DNA of 32,419 nucleotides, taken from contig NZ_LGQZ01000040.1 of NCBI RefSeq assembly GCF_003116015.1, positions 1 through 32,419 on the forward strand, in the 5' to 3' direction. This DNA comes from Azospirillum sp. TSO22-1. GTDB taxonomy: Bacteria > Pseudomonadota > Alphaproteobacteria > Azospirillales > Azospirillaceae. A program made the translations under genes and the position numbers. This document shows positions 8,422 through 17,450 of this stretch, piece after piece (the first letter of the stretch is position 1; each line of letters begins with the position of its first letter). The notes beneath the pieces were generated by a model. It ran no database searches and was not told the DNA's origin. It saw nothing but the letters and a program-made list of their open reading frames with translations.

Positions 8422-9249
8422 TCAGATGTCGATCCCGAGGTTCTGGTAGTCGTCGCCCAGGCTCTGGTCCATATCGACGCCGGGCACCATGCCGGAGCAC
8501 CAGCCGACGATGCGCGCCGGCACGCCGGCCACGGTGGCGCAGGGCGGCACGCTCTTCAGCACCACGCTGCCCGCCCCCACCTTGGCGCGCGCGCCGATCT
8601 CGATGTTGCCCAGCACCTTGGCGCCGGCCGACAGCAGCACGCCGTCGCGCACCTTGGGGTGGCGGTCGCCGTGCTCCTTGCCGGTGCCGCCCAACGTGAC
8701 GTTCTGCAGGATCGAGACGTCGTTGCCGATCACCGCGGTCTCGCCCACCACCACGCCGGTGCCGTGGTCGATGAAGACGCCGCGTCCGACCGGCACCGCC
8801 GGGTGGATGTCCACGGCGTAGACCTCCGACACCCGGTTCTGCAGGTAGTGCGCCAGCGCATGCCGCCCATCGTTCCACAGCCAGTGCGCCACCCGGTGCC
8901 ATTGCAGCGCGTGGAAGCCCTTGAAGTGCAGGAACGGCGTCAGCCAGCCGTCGGCCGCCGGATCGCGGGCGACGATGGCCGCGAGGTCGGCGAACGCCGC
9001 CCCCAGGATGCGCGGGTCGCCGCGCAGCGCCGAATCGACCAGTTCGCCCAACTGCTCGCGCCCGACGTCCGGCCCAGCGAGCCGGCGCGCCAGACAGGCG
9101 GACAGCGCCGCCTCCGGCCCGTGGTGCGCCAGCACCGCCGACTCCATCACGCCGCGCAGCATCGCCTCGCCCGCCGCCGCCGCCGCGGCCTCGGCGCGCA
9201 GCCGGTCCCAGGCTTCCGCCTCGGTGGTCGTCGTGATCAGCCCATCCAT
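8422..9249 (-). CDS. cysE: Serine O-acetyltransferase
   Basis: This 275-aa cytoplasmic enzyme acetylates serine with acetyl-CoA to give O-acetylserine, the first committed step of cysteine synthesis. The N-terminal helical CysE domain (residues about 10-145) is followed by a left-handed beta-helix of hexapeptide repeats (about 150-255). The catalytic region reads DIHPAVPVGRGVFIDHGTGV and continues with VVGETAVIG, NVTLGGTGKEHGDRHPK and GAGSVVLKSVP. The C-terminal tail, which in this family carries cysteine feedback and CysK contacts, ends in Asn-Leu-Gly-Ile-Asp-Ile, matching the usual terminal isoleucine. The ribosome site is weak. It is on the same strand as the importer genes; functional linkage is possible but not shown. 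Confidence 0.95.
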   Translation of the reverse strand: MDGLITTTTEAEAWDRLRAEAAAAAAGEAMLRGVMESAVLAHHGPEAALSACLARRLAGPDVGREQLGELVDSALRGDPRILGAAFADLAAIVARDPAADGWLTPFLHFKGFHALQWHRVAHWLWNDGRHALAHYLQNRVSEVYAVDIHPAVPVGRGVFIDHGTGVVVGETAVIGNDVSILQNVTLGGTGKEHGDRHPKVRDGVLLSAGAKVLGNIEIGARAKVGAGSVVLKSVPPCATVAGVPARIVGWCSGMVPGVDMDQSLGDDYQNLGIDI

Positions 9250-9340
9250 GCCGCAAAATCCGCGTCCGTCGGTCCGTGCGGCGCATCATGGCGCAAAGCC
9301 GGGCGGACGAACAGACGCTTCGGCGAACACCACCCGTGCG

Positions 9341-11452
9341 TTAGCCGCCGTCCCGCTCCGCCGCCCAGCGCTCCAACGCGTCGGCCGTCATCGGCCGGGC
9401 GATGGCGTAGCCCTGCGCCTCGGCGCAGCCGCAGCGGCGCAGCGCCTCCAGCAGGTCGGCGCACTCCACCCCCTCGGCGATCGCGCGGGTGCCGAGGTTG
9501 CGGGCGAGCGAGACCATGGTCTGCACCACCACGGCGTCGGCGGGATCGCACAGCATGCGGCGCACGAAGCTCTGGTCGATCTTCAGCGACGCGATGGGCG
9601 GCAGACGGCGCAGCGTCGCGAAGGAGGAATAGCCGGTGCCGAAATCGTCGATGGCGATCTCCACCCCCAGCGCCGAGATCCGCCCGAGCACGGCGAGCGC
9701 CCGGTCCGGGTCGGCCATCATGGCGGTCTCGGTGATCTCCAGCTCCAGCAGCCGGGGCGGCAGGCCGTGCCGCTCCAGTGTGGCGCGCACCTGGTCGGGC
9801 AGCGACTCGTCGATCAGGTTGCGGGCCGACAGGTTGACGGCGATCCGCCACGGCCGCCCCCCCGCCTGCAAAGCCCCCGCCCGCCACGCCTCGGCCTGCG
9901 CCACGGCGGCGTCCAGCACCCAGGCGGTCATGGCGTGGATGAGGTCGCTCATCTCCGCCATCGGCACGAACTCGCCCGGCGGGATCAGGCCGAAGTGCGG
10001 GTGCTGCCAGCGCACCAGCGCCTCGGCGCCGACCGTCGTGCCATCCTCCACCCGCAGGATCGGCTGGTAGTGCAGCAGCAGCTGCCCGCTGCGGATCGCG
10101 TCGCCCAGGTCGGCCATCAGCGCGAGGCGCGAGGCGCTGTGCGTGTCGGCCTGCGCCATGTAGTGCGACCAGCCGGTCTGCTTGCGCTTGGCGACGTACA
10201 TCGCCACGTCGGCACAGCGCAGCAGGGTCGAGGAATCGCGGCCGTCCTGCGGGTAGACGGCGATGCCGATGCTGGCCCCGACGTCCAGGCGCATGCCTTC
10301 CAGCGTGAAGGGCCGGCGCAGCGCGGTGAGGAACTCCAGCGCCCAGCCCTTGGCCTCCTCCGGCCCGGCGCCGGGCAGGACGACGGCGAACTCGTCGCCG
10401 CCCAGGCGCGCCGCGAAGCCGTCGCGGTCGGCAACCACCTCGACCAGCCGGGCCGAGACCATGCGCAGCAGCTCGTCGCCGACGTGGTGGCCGAGCGTGT
10501 CGTTGACCTCCTTGAAGCGGTCGAGGTCGATCAGCAGCAGCGCGAAGGCGCGCTGTCCCTCCTGCGCGCCCTCCTGTGCGTCCGCGATGCGCTGCCGCGC
10601 CACCTCGTGCAGCCGCTTGCGGTTCGGCATCCCGGTCAGCGAATCGTGGTGCGCCAGGAACTCCACCATGGCGAGGTGGGCCTTGCGCTCGGTGATGTCC
10701 TTGAACTGCACCAGCCAGCAGGAGCGCCCGTCGATCTGCACCTCCGCCGAGGAGCCGAGCACGGTGACCACCTCGCCGCGCGTGGTGCGGAAATCCACCT
10801 CGTGGTTGCGCAGCTGGCCGCGCCGGCGCATCACCTCGACCGTGGCGGCGCGCTGCGACGGGTCGACCCACAGCCCGATCTCCACCGTGCTGCGGCCCAG
10901 GACCTCCTCGCGGGCGTAGCCGAAGCCGGTGACGAAGCTGAGGTTGACGTCGAGGATGCGGCCGGTGTCGATCTCCGCCACGATCATCGGGTCGGGGCTG
11001 ATGGCGAACAGCTGGGCGAACTTCTGCTCCGACTGGAGCATGCGGTTCTCCATCGCCTTGCGCGCCGAGATGTCGCGGGCGATGACGATGCGGAAGCCGT
11101 CCTCGCCGGTCTGCACCGGGGCGAGCGTCACCTCCGTCTCGACCAGCGAGCCGTCGGCGCGCCGGTAGGTCCATTCGATCTGCTGGCGGTGCCCGGCCTG
11201 CACCAGACGGCCGACCTCCGCCGCCACCTCCAGGGAGGGCCGCCCGTCCGGCTGGCGCTCCGGCGACAGCTCGCCGGAGATGTGGCGACCGACGATCGCC
11301 GCGGCCGGACAGCGGAACAGTTCGCTGGCGGCGGGATTGCAGTCCAGCACGACGCCCTGCGCGTCGACCACGAGGATCGCGTCGCCCGCCGCCTCCACGA
11401 GGCGGCGCCCCAGCTCGGCTCGGTCGATCGGCATCGGCAACGCGTCGTCCAT
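9341..11452 (-). CDS. PAS-PAS-GGDEF-EAL cyclic-di-GMP enzyme
   Basis: The protein has 703 aa. Two PAS domains (about 15-130 and 140-262) precede a GGDEF domain (about 265-430) and an EAL domain (about 445-690). The diguanylate cyclase site reads RLGGDEFAVVL and is intact; no RxxD product-inhibition site lies five residues before it. The EAL domain keeps the recognised catalytic residues: GAEALVRW, Asn in VNLSAR, LELEITE, IDDFGTGYSS, Lys in SLKID and the late AEGVE and AQGYAI. Both synthesis and breakdown of c-di-GMP are therefore possible. No membrane segment is seen, so it is probably cytoplasmic. The ATG at 11452 has only a weak ribosome site; a GTG directly before it is an alternative. It lies downstream of the PilZ-containing chemoreceptor gene on the same strand. 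Confidence 0.93.
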   Translation of the reverse strand: MDDALPMPIDRAELGRRLVEAAGDAILVVDAQGVVLDCNPAASELFRCPAAAIVGRHISGELSPERQPDGRPSLEVAAEVGRLVQAGHRQQIEWTYRRADGSLVETEVTLAPVQTGEDGFRIVIARDISARKAMENRMLQSEQKFAQLFAISPDPMIVAEIDTGRILDVNLSFVTGFGYAREEVLGRSTVEIGLWVDPSQRAATVEVMRRRGQLRNHEVDFRTTRGEVVTVLGSSAEVQIDGRSCWLVQFKDITERKAHLAMVEFLAHHDSLTGMPNRKRLHEVARQRIADAQEGAQEGQRAFALLLIDLDRFKEVNDTLGHHVGDELLRMVSARLVEVVADRDGFAARLGGDEFAVVLPGAGPEEAKGWALEFLTALRRPFTLEGMRLDVGASIGIAVYPQDGRDSSTLLRCADVAMYVAKRKQTGWSHYMAQADTHSASRLALMADLGDAIRSGQLLLHYQPILRVEDGTTVGAEALVRWQHPHFGLIPPGEFVPMAEMSDLIHAMTAWVLDAAVAQAEAWRAGALQAGGRPWRIAVNLSARNLIDESLPDQVRATLERHGLPPRLLELEITETAMMADPDRALAVLGRISALGVEIAIDDFGTGYSSFATLRRLPPIASLKIDQSFVRRMLCDPADAVVVQTMVSLARNLGTRAIAEGVECADLLEALRRCGCAEAQGYAIARPMTADALERWAAERDGG

Positions 11453-11496
11453 CACGGCCGCCCGGCAGGAAGAAGAGGAAGCATCGGTAATACCAG

Positions 11497-11532
11497 AACC
11501 CTCGGGGCACGCACCATAAGCCCGCGAGGGTT
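11497..11532. promoter_or_regulatory. Inverted repeat upstream of the GGDEF-EAL gene
   Basis: AACCCTCG and CGAGGGTT are exact complements around an inner GGGC/GCCC pair (with one extra G). The repeat lies about 45 bases before the GGDEF-EAL start. It could be an operator or a leader hairpin. No clear -35/-10 pair was found beside it. Confidence 0.4.
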
Positions 11533-11560
11533 AACGAGCGGTAGCATCGGCTGCGCGCCG

Positions 11561-11588
11561 CCGCCAGGACCCGCACGGGTCCTGGCGG
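11561..11588 (-). terminator. Strong hairpin after the chemoreceptor gene
   Basis: CCGCCAGGACCCG at 11561-11573 pairs perfectly with CGGGTCCTGGCGG at 11576-11588, 11 bases past the chemoreceptor stop codon. No T-run follows, so it may stabilise the mRNA end or need Rho. It suggests that the chemoreceptor and the GGDEF-EAL gene are separate transcripts. Confidence 0.6.
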
Positions 11589-11599
11589 GGATGGAGCGA

Positions 11600-14107
11600 T
11601 CAAGCCCGCCGGCGCTCCGGCGTCTCGGCTGCGGCGCCGGCCACGTCGGTGGGCAGGCGGCCGCGGGTCAGCCGCTCGAAGGCGACGGCGAAGGCCTGCT
11701 GGTCGCGGTCCTTCTCGTCGAAGCGCACGTGCGTCGCCTCCCCGTCCCGCTGCACCACCGTGAAGCCCAGCCGCACCCCGGCGTCGGCCAGCACCAGCGT
11801 TCCCCTGGCACCGGGGGCCGCTGCCGCGACGCCGCGGAGCATCGCCCCGCCGCGCGACAGGTTGCCGATAACCGCACCCTGCTCCTGTCCGCCCAACGCC
11901 ACGGCGCACGGCGCCTCGACCGCGAAGCGCGGGTCGCCGCGCCGATCGGCGTCGCTGGTCGAGGTGCGGACGACACGGACCAGCACGGTGCGCAGCCGCT
12001 CGATGGCGTGCGCCACGTCGTCGCTGGCGCCGCCGACGTGGGTGGCCTGCCGGCCGGTCAGGTCGGCCTCGGTCGACACCTCGGCGATGCGGACGGCGAC
12101 CTCCTGCGCGGCGTTGGTGGTCTCGACGACGCTGCGGGTGATCTCTTGCGTCGCCGCCGCCTGCTCCTCCATGGCGGCGGCGATGGCGGCGGTGATGCGG
12201 TCGATCTCGGCGATGGTCGAGCCGATGGCCCCCACCGCCTCGACGGCCGAGTTGGTCGCCTCCTGCACCTCGCCGATCTGCCGGGTGATCTCGTCGGTCG
12301 AGCGGGCGGTCTGATTGGCGAGGTTCTTCACCTCCTGCGCCACCACGGCGAAGCCCTTGCCGGCCTCGCCCGCCCGCGCCGCCTCGATGGTGGCGTTGAG
12401 GGCCAGCAGGTTGGTCTGGCTGGCGATGCTCTGGATCAGCCCGGCGACCTCGCCGATGCGGCCGACCGCCTCGGACAGCGAGCGGATGGTGTCCTGGGTG
12501 CGCACCCCGGTTTCCACCGCCTGCCGGGTGACCGCGCCGGAATGCGCGACCTGCGCGGTGATCTCGCGGATCGAGGCGGCCAGCTCCTCGCTGGCGGCGG
12601 CGACGGTCTGGGCGTTGGCCTGCGCCTGCTCGGCGGCGGCGGCCACGCTCTGGGCGTTGGCGCTGACCCGCTCGGCCGAACCGGCCATGCCCAGCGCGTC
12701 GCGCGCCATGGCGCCGGTGCGGTCGGCGACCTGCGACACCGCGGCGCCGGCTTCGCGCTCGACCGTCTCGGCCATGCTCCGCAGCGCCACCGTGCGGTCC
12801 TGCTCGGCGCGGCGCCGCTGCTCGTTGCTCTCCTGGACCGAGTAGGCGAGCTTCGCCTTCATCGCCCGCAGCAGCGCGGTGACGCGGGTGAACTCCGGCA
12901 CGCGGGCGTTCTCGATGACGTAGGCGAAGTTGCCGAGGGCGATGGCGTCCAGGTGCGCCTCCATGCGCCGCAGCGGGGTGCGGATGGTGGCCAGCAGCAG
13001 CAGGCAGAACCCGACGGCGCCGAGCGCGCCCAGCGCGTTGACGACCGCCGCGATGATGAGGTGAGCCCGGTACTCCTCCTCGGCCTCGCCGACCTCGCGC
13101 CCGGCGACGCGGAGCTGCAGGGCGACCAGTTCGCCGGCCGCCGCGGCGACACCGTCGGACAGCGGGATCAGCTTTTCCTTGAGATGCCGCTCGGCGCCGG
13201 CCGCGTCGGCGGCGCGCAGCAGCCGCAGCGCCGGAGCGAACCCCTCGGCATCGAGCGCGGCGCGGAGGCCGGCGAGGCGCGCCGTCAGGGCGGCCTGCTC
13301 CGGCGTCTGGGCCGTGGCCATGACGCGCTCCCAGACGCCGGCGATCTGGCCGCCGTTCGCCGCCACGGCCGCCGCGCGTGCCTCCAGCGCCGAGGCCGGG
13401 GCCCCCGACCGGGCTTCCAGGACGCCGAGGGCGACCTGCTGCACGCTGCTGCGCAGCCGCTCCTGGATCTCGCCAAGCTGCGCCGCCGGCACCGTCCGGT
13501 CATGGTAGACGCCGCGCAGCGCATCCCCGGCGTCGAGCATGCCGGCAAGCGAGATCCACGACACCGCGACCATGGCGCAGACCAGCAGCACGAACGCCGC
13601 GATCATCCGGCCGGTGATGCCGGCCGCCACCGTCGACAGCCGGGCTGCGGCACCGGTGCGCACGACCTGGCCGTCATCGAGCCCGTAGCCGGCACCCTTG
13701 CCGGTGCGGATCGCCTCGTAGATCCGCTCGGCGGCGGCGATGTCGTCGCGCGACGGCTTGGAACGGATCGAGACGTAGCCGGTGATCCGCCCGTCCTCGG
13801 TCCACGGCGTGACGTTGGCGCGCACCCAGTAGTGGTCGCCGTTCTTCGCCCGGTTCTTCACCAGCCCTTCCCAGGGACGGCCGGCCTTGATGGTCGCCCA
13901 CAGGTTGGCGAACGCCTCCTTGGGCATGTGGGGATGGCGCACGAGGTTGTGCGGCGAGCCCAGCAGTTCCTCCTCGGAGAAGCCGCTGATGTCGGTGAAC
14001 GCCTGGTTGACGAAGCTGATGCGGCCGCCGGTGTCGGTCCTCGACACCAGCAGAGTGCCGTCCTGCATCTCCACTTCGCGGTTGGTGATCGGCCCGTTGT
14101 CTCGCAT
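11600..14107 (-). CDS. Aer-like chemoreceptor with C-terminal PilZ domain
   Basis: The protein has 835 aa. The N-terminal PAS domain (about 15-120) closely follows the FAD-binding Aer type: [16 protein letters not shown], then [20 protein letters not shown], with Trp79 in the expected place; Aer's HPDMP is HPHMP here. Membrane segments are at about 166-190 and 351-373, enclosing a helical region of about 160 residues. The methyl-accepting signalling domain includes [20 protein letters not shown]. The C-terminal PilZ domain (about 722-816) has both c-di-GMP motifs, Arg723-x3-Arg727 and Asn749-Leu-Ser-x-Gly-Gly. The expected role is energy or oxygen taxis tuned by c-di-GMP. GGGAAGGG lies 6 bases before the start. 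PilZ-containing receptors, including an Aer, are known from Azospirillum brasilense. Confidence 0.93.
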   Translation of the reverse strand: MRDNGPITNREVEMQDGTLLVSRTDTGGRISFVNQAFTDISGFSEEELLGSPHNLVRHPHMPKEAFANLWATIKAGRPWEGLVKNRAKNGDHYWVRANVTPWTEDGRITGYVSIRSKPSRDDIAAAERIYEAIRTGKGAGYGLDDGQVVRTGAAARLSTVAAGITGRMIAAFVLLVCAMVAVSWISLAGMLDAGDALRGVYHDRTVPAAQLGEIQERLRSSVQQVALGVLEARSGAPASALEARAAAVAANGGQIAGVWERVMATAQTPEQAALTARLAGLRAALDAEGFAPALRLLRAADAAGAERHLKEKLIPLSDGVAAAAGELVALQLRVAGREVGEAEEEYRAHLIIAAVVNALGALGAVGFCLLLLATIRTPLRRMEAHLDAIALGNFAYVIENARVPEFTRVTALLRAMKAKLAYSVQESNEQRRRAEQDRTVALRSMAETVEREAGAAVSQVADRTGAMARDALGMAGSAERVSANAQSVAAAAEQAQANAQTVAAASEELAASIREITAQVAHSGAVTRQAVETGVRTQDTIRSLSEAVGRIGEVAGLIQSIASQTNLLALNATIEAARAGEAGKGFAVVAQEVKNLANQTARSTDEITRQIGEVQEATNSAVEAVGAIGSTIAEIDRITAAIAAAMEEQAAATQEITRSVVETTNAAQEVAVRIAEVSTEADLTGRQATHVGGASDDVAHAIERLRTVLVRVVRTSTSDADRRGDPRFAVEAPCAVALGGQEQGAVIGNLSRGGAMLRGVAAAAPGARGTLVLADAGVRLGFTVVQRDGEATHVRFDEKDRDQQAFAVAFERLTRGRLPTDVAGAAAETPERRRA

Positions 14108-14235
14108 GGCGCCCTTCCCTTTCCCTCGTCCGCCGCTGTCCGGTCATCCGGCCGCGGGCGATTGGCGTATATCCATTGGCTTGTACGGAAGGCCGATAAT
14201 TTTGGATTGAATTTAATTTGCGACAATTAGCGACG

Positions 14236-14256
14236 GCGCGTGACGCGCTCACGCGC
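14236..14256. promoter_or_regulatory. Inverted repeat in the chemoreceptor/msrP divergent region
   Basis: GCGCGTGA-CGCGC-TCACGCGC is a perfect 8-bp inverted repeat in the 230-base gap between the divergent chemoreceptor and msrP genes. A second hairpin, GCCACC/GGTGGC, lies at 14287-14306 in the likely msrP leader. The chemoreceptor side (14160-14230) is strongly A/T-rich and probably holds its promoter, but I could not pick a convincing -35/-10 pair. Confidence 0.4.
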
Positions 14257-14337
14257 TTGTGTTCCCGGTGTGATTCGCGCCGTTGCGCCACCACGGTTAG
14301 GGTGGCCGTGTTGATGGGCGGGTGTGGAGACGGTCGG

Positions 14338-15264
<927 letters not shown>

Positions 15265-15265
15265 G

Positions 15266-15904
15266 ATGCGCCGCTGGATCGAGACGCGCCTGGCCTCGCG
15301 CCGGGCCAAGCCGGCGGCGTTCGCCCTGGCGCTGCTGCCGCTGGGGTGGATGGTGTGGCTGGCGCTGTCCGGCGGGCTGGGCGCGGAGCCGGTCGCCGGC
15401 GCGGTGCGGGAGACCGGGGTCTGGGCGCTGCGCTTCCTGCTGCTGGCGCTGGCGGTCACGCCGCTGCGCCGGCTGACCGGGCTGTCGGGGCTGGCGCGCT
15501 TCCGCCGGATGATCGGGCTGTTCGCCTTCTTCTACGCGGTGGTGCACCTGTCCACCTACGTCGGCATCGACCAGTTCTTCGACTGGGCCGCGGTGTGGAA
15601 GGACATCGTCAAGCGCCCCTACATCACCGTCGGCATGGGCGCCTTCCTGGTCCTGACGGCGCTGGCGGCGACCTCCACCGACGCCATGGTCCGCCGCCTC
15701 GGCGGGCGGCGCTGGCGGACCATGCACAAGGCGGTGTTCGCCGCGGGTGCTGCGGGCTGCCTGCACTACGTCATGCTGGTGAAGGGATGGCAGACGGCGC
15801 CGCTGGTCTACGCCGCGGTGTTCGCCGCCCTGCTCGGCGTGCGGTGGCTGCCGCGCGTAAGGTTCCAAGTCATGGCAACAAAAAAGGCCCAGCCGCAAAG
15901 CTGA
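15266..15904 (+). CDS. msrQ: MsrQ heme membrane subunit of the methionine sulfoxide reductase
   Basis: This 212-aa inner-membrane protein is MsrQ (formerly YedZ), which passes electrons from the quinone pool or a cytoplasmic flavin donor to MsrP. It belongs to the ferric-reductase-like transmembrane family. About five to six hydrophobic helices are visible, with candidate heme-ligand histidines in YAVVHLSTYV, MHKAVFAAG and CLHYVMLVK. It is tightly coupled to msrP (one-base gap). Its last codons, encoding Lys-Lys-Ala-Gln-Pro-Gln-Ser, coincide with the intrinsic terminator of the opposing tRNA-Glu gene, which constrains the C-terminus. Confidence 0.93.
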   Translation: MRRWIETRLASRRAKPAAFALALLPLGWMVWLALSGGLGAEPVAGAVRETGVWALRFLLLALAVTPLRRLTGLSGLARFRRMIGLFAFFYAVVHLSTYVGIDQFFDWAAVWKDIVKRPYITVGMGAFLVLTALAATSTDAMVRRLGGRRWRTMHKAVFAAGAAGCLHYVMLVKGWQTAPLVYAAVFAALLGVRWLPRVRFQVMATKKAQPQS

Positions 15905-15907
15905 GCC
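15880..15907 (-). terminator. Intrinsic terminator of tRNA-Glu inside the msrQ 3' end
   Basis: On the minus strand GGCTCAGC pairs with GCTGGGCC (one G-U pair, 6-base loop) and is followed by six T residues. It lies about 30 bases past the tRNA CCA end and overlaps the msrQ stop codon. No T-run follows it on the plus strand, so it acts in the tRNA direction only. Confidence 0.8.
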
Positions 15908-15923
15908 CGTTCCGTCATCTTGC

Positions 15924-15941
15924 CCACCTTGGAGAAGGTGG
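15924..15941. repeat. Hairpin overlapping the tRNA-Glu CCA end
   Basis: CCACCTT-GGAG-AAGGTGG is a perfect 7-bp inverted repeat whose right arm contains the encoded CCA of tRNA-Glu (read on the minus strand). In the precursor RNA the 3' trailer could pair with the CCA, which may guide or delay 3' processing. Confidence 0.5.
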
Positions 15942-16014
15942 CGTCCCCACGGGGATTCGAACCCCGGTTGCCGCCGTGAGAGGGCGGTGTCCTAGGCCTC
16001 TAGACGATGGGGAC
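15939..16014 (-). tRNA. tRNA-Glu (anticodon CTC), CCA encoded
   Basis: The 76-base gene folds into a standard cloverleaf. The acceptor stem is GTCCCCA with TGGGGAC, the anticodon arm is CCGCC-CTCTCAC-GGCGG giving anticodon CTC (reads GAG, glutamate), and the T arm is CGGGG-TTCGAAT-CCCCG. The discriminator base is G and the CCA end is encoded at 15939-15941. A candidate promoter lies at 16034-16062 and a terminator at 15880-15907, so it can be a single-gene transcript although ltaE lies 56 bases upstream on the same strand. Confidence 0.96.
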
Positions 16015-16017
16015 GTC

Positions 16018-16053
16018 GTTCGGCGTGGGCGGTTATGTACCGACACGCCGAAC
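16018..16053. promoter_or_regulatory. 10-bp inverted repeat at the tRNA-Glu promoter
   Basis: GTTCGGCGTG (16018-16027) and CACGCCGAAC (16044-16053) are perfect complements separated by 16 bases. Together they enclose the -10 element and the start of the tRNA leader. It may be a protein site or a leader hairpin. Confidence 0.5.
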
Positions 16054-16062
16054 CGAGTTCAA
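16034..16062 (-). promoter_or_regulatory. Candidate promoter of tRNA-Glu
   Basis: On the minus strand TTGAAC (-35-like) and TACATA (-10-like) are 17 bases apart, about 20 bases before the tRNA 5' end. The stretch between ltaE and the tRNA has no other plausible function. Confidence 0.5.
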
Positions 16063-16070
16063 GCTCTTTT

Positions 16071-17099
16071 TTACGCCGACGCCGCAGTTTTTACGAACTC
16101 GTCCACCGCGCACGCCGGCGTGTCGAACGCCGTCACCAGACGCAGCAGCGATCCCTCCCAGCGGTGGAAGCGGAAGCCGGCCGTCTCCAGCGCCCCGATG
16201 GCGCCTTCCGGCAGGCGGACGAACACCTCGTTGGCCTCGACCGCGAAGGCGATCTCCGCCCCCGGCACCGTGGCCAGCCCGGCCGCCAGACGGTCGGCCA
16301 TGGCGTTGGCGTGCCGCGCCAGCCGCAGCCACAGGCCGCCGGCCAGCCACGCCTCCAGCTGCGCCGAGACGAAGCGCATCTTCGACAGCAGATGGCCGCC
16401 GCGCTTGCGCAGGAAGCCCAGGTCGTCGGCCAGCGCCGGGTTGAACACCACCACCGCCTCGGCGGCGAAGCAGCCGCCCTTGGTGCCGCCCAGCGACAGC
16501 ACGTCCACTCCGGCCTTCCAGGTCAGCTCGGCCGGCGTGCAGCCCAGCCGCGCCATCGCGTTGGCGAACCGCGCGCCATCCATGTGCACGGTCAGCCCGG
16601 CGCGGTGCGCCAGGTCGGCCAGCGCCGCGACCTCCTCCGGGCGGTAGACGGTGCCGGCCTCGGTGGCCTGCGACAGGCTGAGCGCCGCCGGCTGTACCCG
16701 GTGCACCACGCCGATCCCCGCCCCGGCCAGCGCCGAGTCGACCACCGCCGGCGTCAGCTTGCCCGAATCGCCCTTCAGCCCGACCAGCTTGGCGCCGCCG
16801 GTGTACAGCTCCGGCGCGCCGCACTCGTCGACGTGGATGTGCGCCTCCTCGTGGCAGTAGACCGCCCCGAACGGCGGAGTCGCCGCGGCGAGCGCCAGGG
16901 AGTTGGCGGCGGTGCCGGTGGCCACCGGGAACACCGCCACCTCGGTCTCGAACAGCGCCGCGACCTGGGCCTTCAGCCGCTCGGTCCAGTCGTCGGCGCC
17001 GTAGGAGGCGGCGGCGCCGCGGGCGGCGAGCGCCAGGGCGTCCATCACCTCCGGCGCGCAGCCGGCCACATTGTCGCTGCGGAAATCGTATCCGGTCAT
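16071..17099 (-). CDS. ltaE: Low-specificity L-threonine aldolase
   Basis: This 342-aa cytoplasmic PLP enzyme splits L-threonine or allo-threonine into glycine and acetaldehyde. The N-terminal DFRSDNVAG is typical of the family, followed by SYGADDWTERL, the VATGTAANSLAL cofactor segment, HMDGARFANA with the PLP-contacting Asp/Arg, and SLGGTKGG with the PLP lysine near residue 200. The start is ATG with GGAAGG a few bases upstream, inside the preceding gene's end. It overlaps the upstream small membrane-protein gene by 4 bases, so the two are translationally coupled. tRNA-Glu follows 56 bases after the stop. Confidence 0.93.
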   Translation of the reverse strand: MTGYDFRSDNVAGCAPEVMDALALAARGAAASYGADDWTERLKAQVAALFETEVAVFPVATGTAANSLALAAATPPFGAVYCHEEAHIHVDECGAPELYTGGAKLVGLKGDSGKLTPAVVDSALAGAGIGVVHRVQPAALSLSQATEAGTVYRPEEVAALADLAHRAGLTVHMDGARFANAMARLGCTPAELTWKAGVDVLSLGGTKGGCFAAEAVVVFNPALADDLGFLRKRGGHLLSKMRFVSAQLEAWLAGGLWLRLARHANAMADRLAAGLATVPGAEIAFAVEANEVFVRLPEGAIGALETAGFRFHRWEGSLLRLVTAFDTPACAVDEFVKTAASA

Positions 17100-17425
17100 T
17101 GGAAAGCCTTCCCGGTGGTCACCGCCGGGCTGACGCCGCCGGTGCGCGGATCGAGGATGTAGAGCGTGTCGGCCCCGTCGGGCACCGTCACCTTGAACAC
17201 GACGCGGTTGCCGGCCGGCACCAGGTCGCCGATGCGCGCCCCGGCGGGCAGGCCTAGCGCCGCGACGCCGCTGGCGACCGGCGGGATCGGCCGCTCCTCC
17301 GTCGCCTCGCGCGCCGGTTCCGACGCATGGCGGGAGAAGCGTTTGACCACCTCGACGCCCATATAGGCGTAGCCGGCCAGGATGAACACGCCCATGATGA
17401 TCAGGGCCGCCTTGAGAACGCGCAC
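17096..17425 (-). CDS. Small single-pass membrane protein (DUF6476-like)
   Basis: This 109-aa protein has one N-terminal membrane segment (about residues 5-26, ALIIMGVFILAGYAYMG) followed by a soluble part with a beta-rich look (NRVVFKVTVPDGADTLYILD). This layout resembles the alphaproteobacterial DUF6476 family, but I am not certain of the name. The start is GTG; the ribosome site is weak. The gene ends 4 bases inside ltaE and is divergent from rluD with only 25 bases between the two starts, so the promoters must overlap coding sequence. Its function is unknown. Confidence 0.75.
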   Translation of the reverse strand: MRVLKAALIIMGVFILAGYAYMGVEVVKRFSRHASEPAREATEERPIPPVASGVAALGLPAGARIGDLVPAGNRVVFKVTVPDGADTLYILDPRTGGVSPAVTTGKAFQ

Positions 17426-17450
17426 GGTTCCGGTCCACTCTCAGACAATC

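Noticed and set aside
8921..14230. A plus-strand frame of about 1,770 codons open across cysE, the GGDEF-EAL gene and the chemoreceptor gene
   Set aside because: It is antisense to three well-supported genes, its product is dominated by His, Arg, Gln and Ala, and it has no domain. Long antisense frames are expected in such GC-rich coding DNA.
15939..16014. tRNA-Glu as an integration (att) site of a genomic island
   Set aside because: No integrase gene and no second copy of the tRNA 3' end were found in the window.
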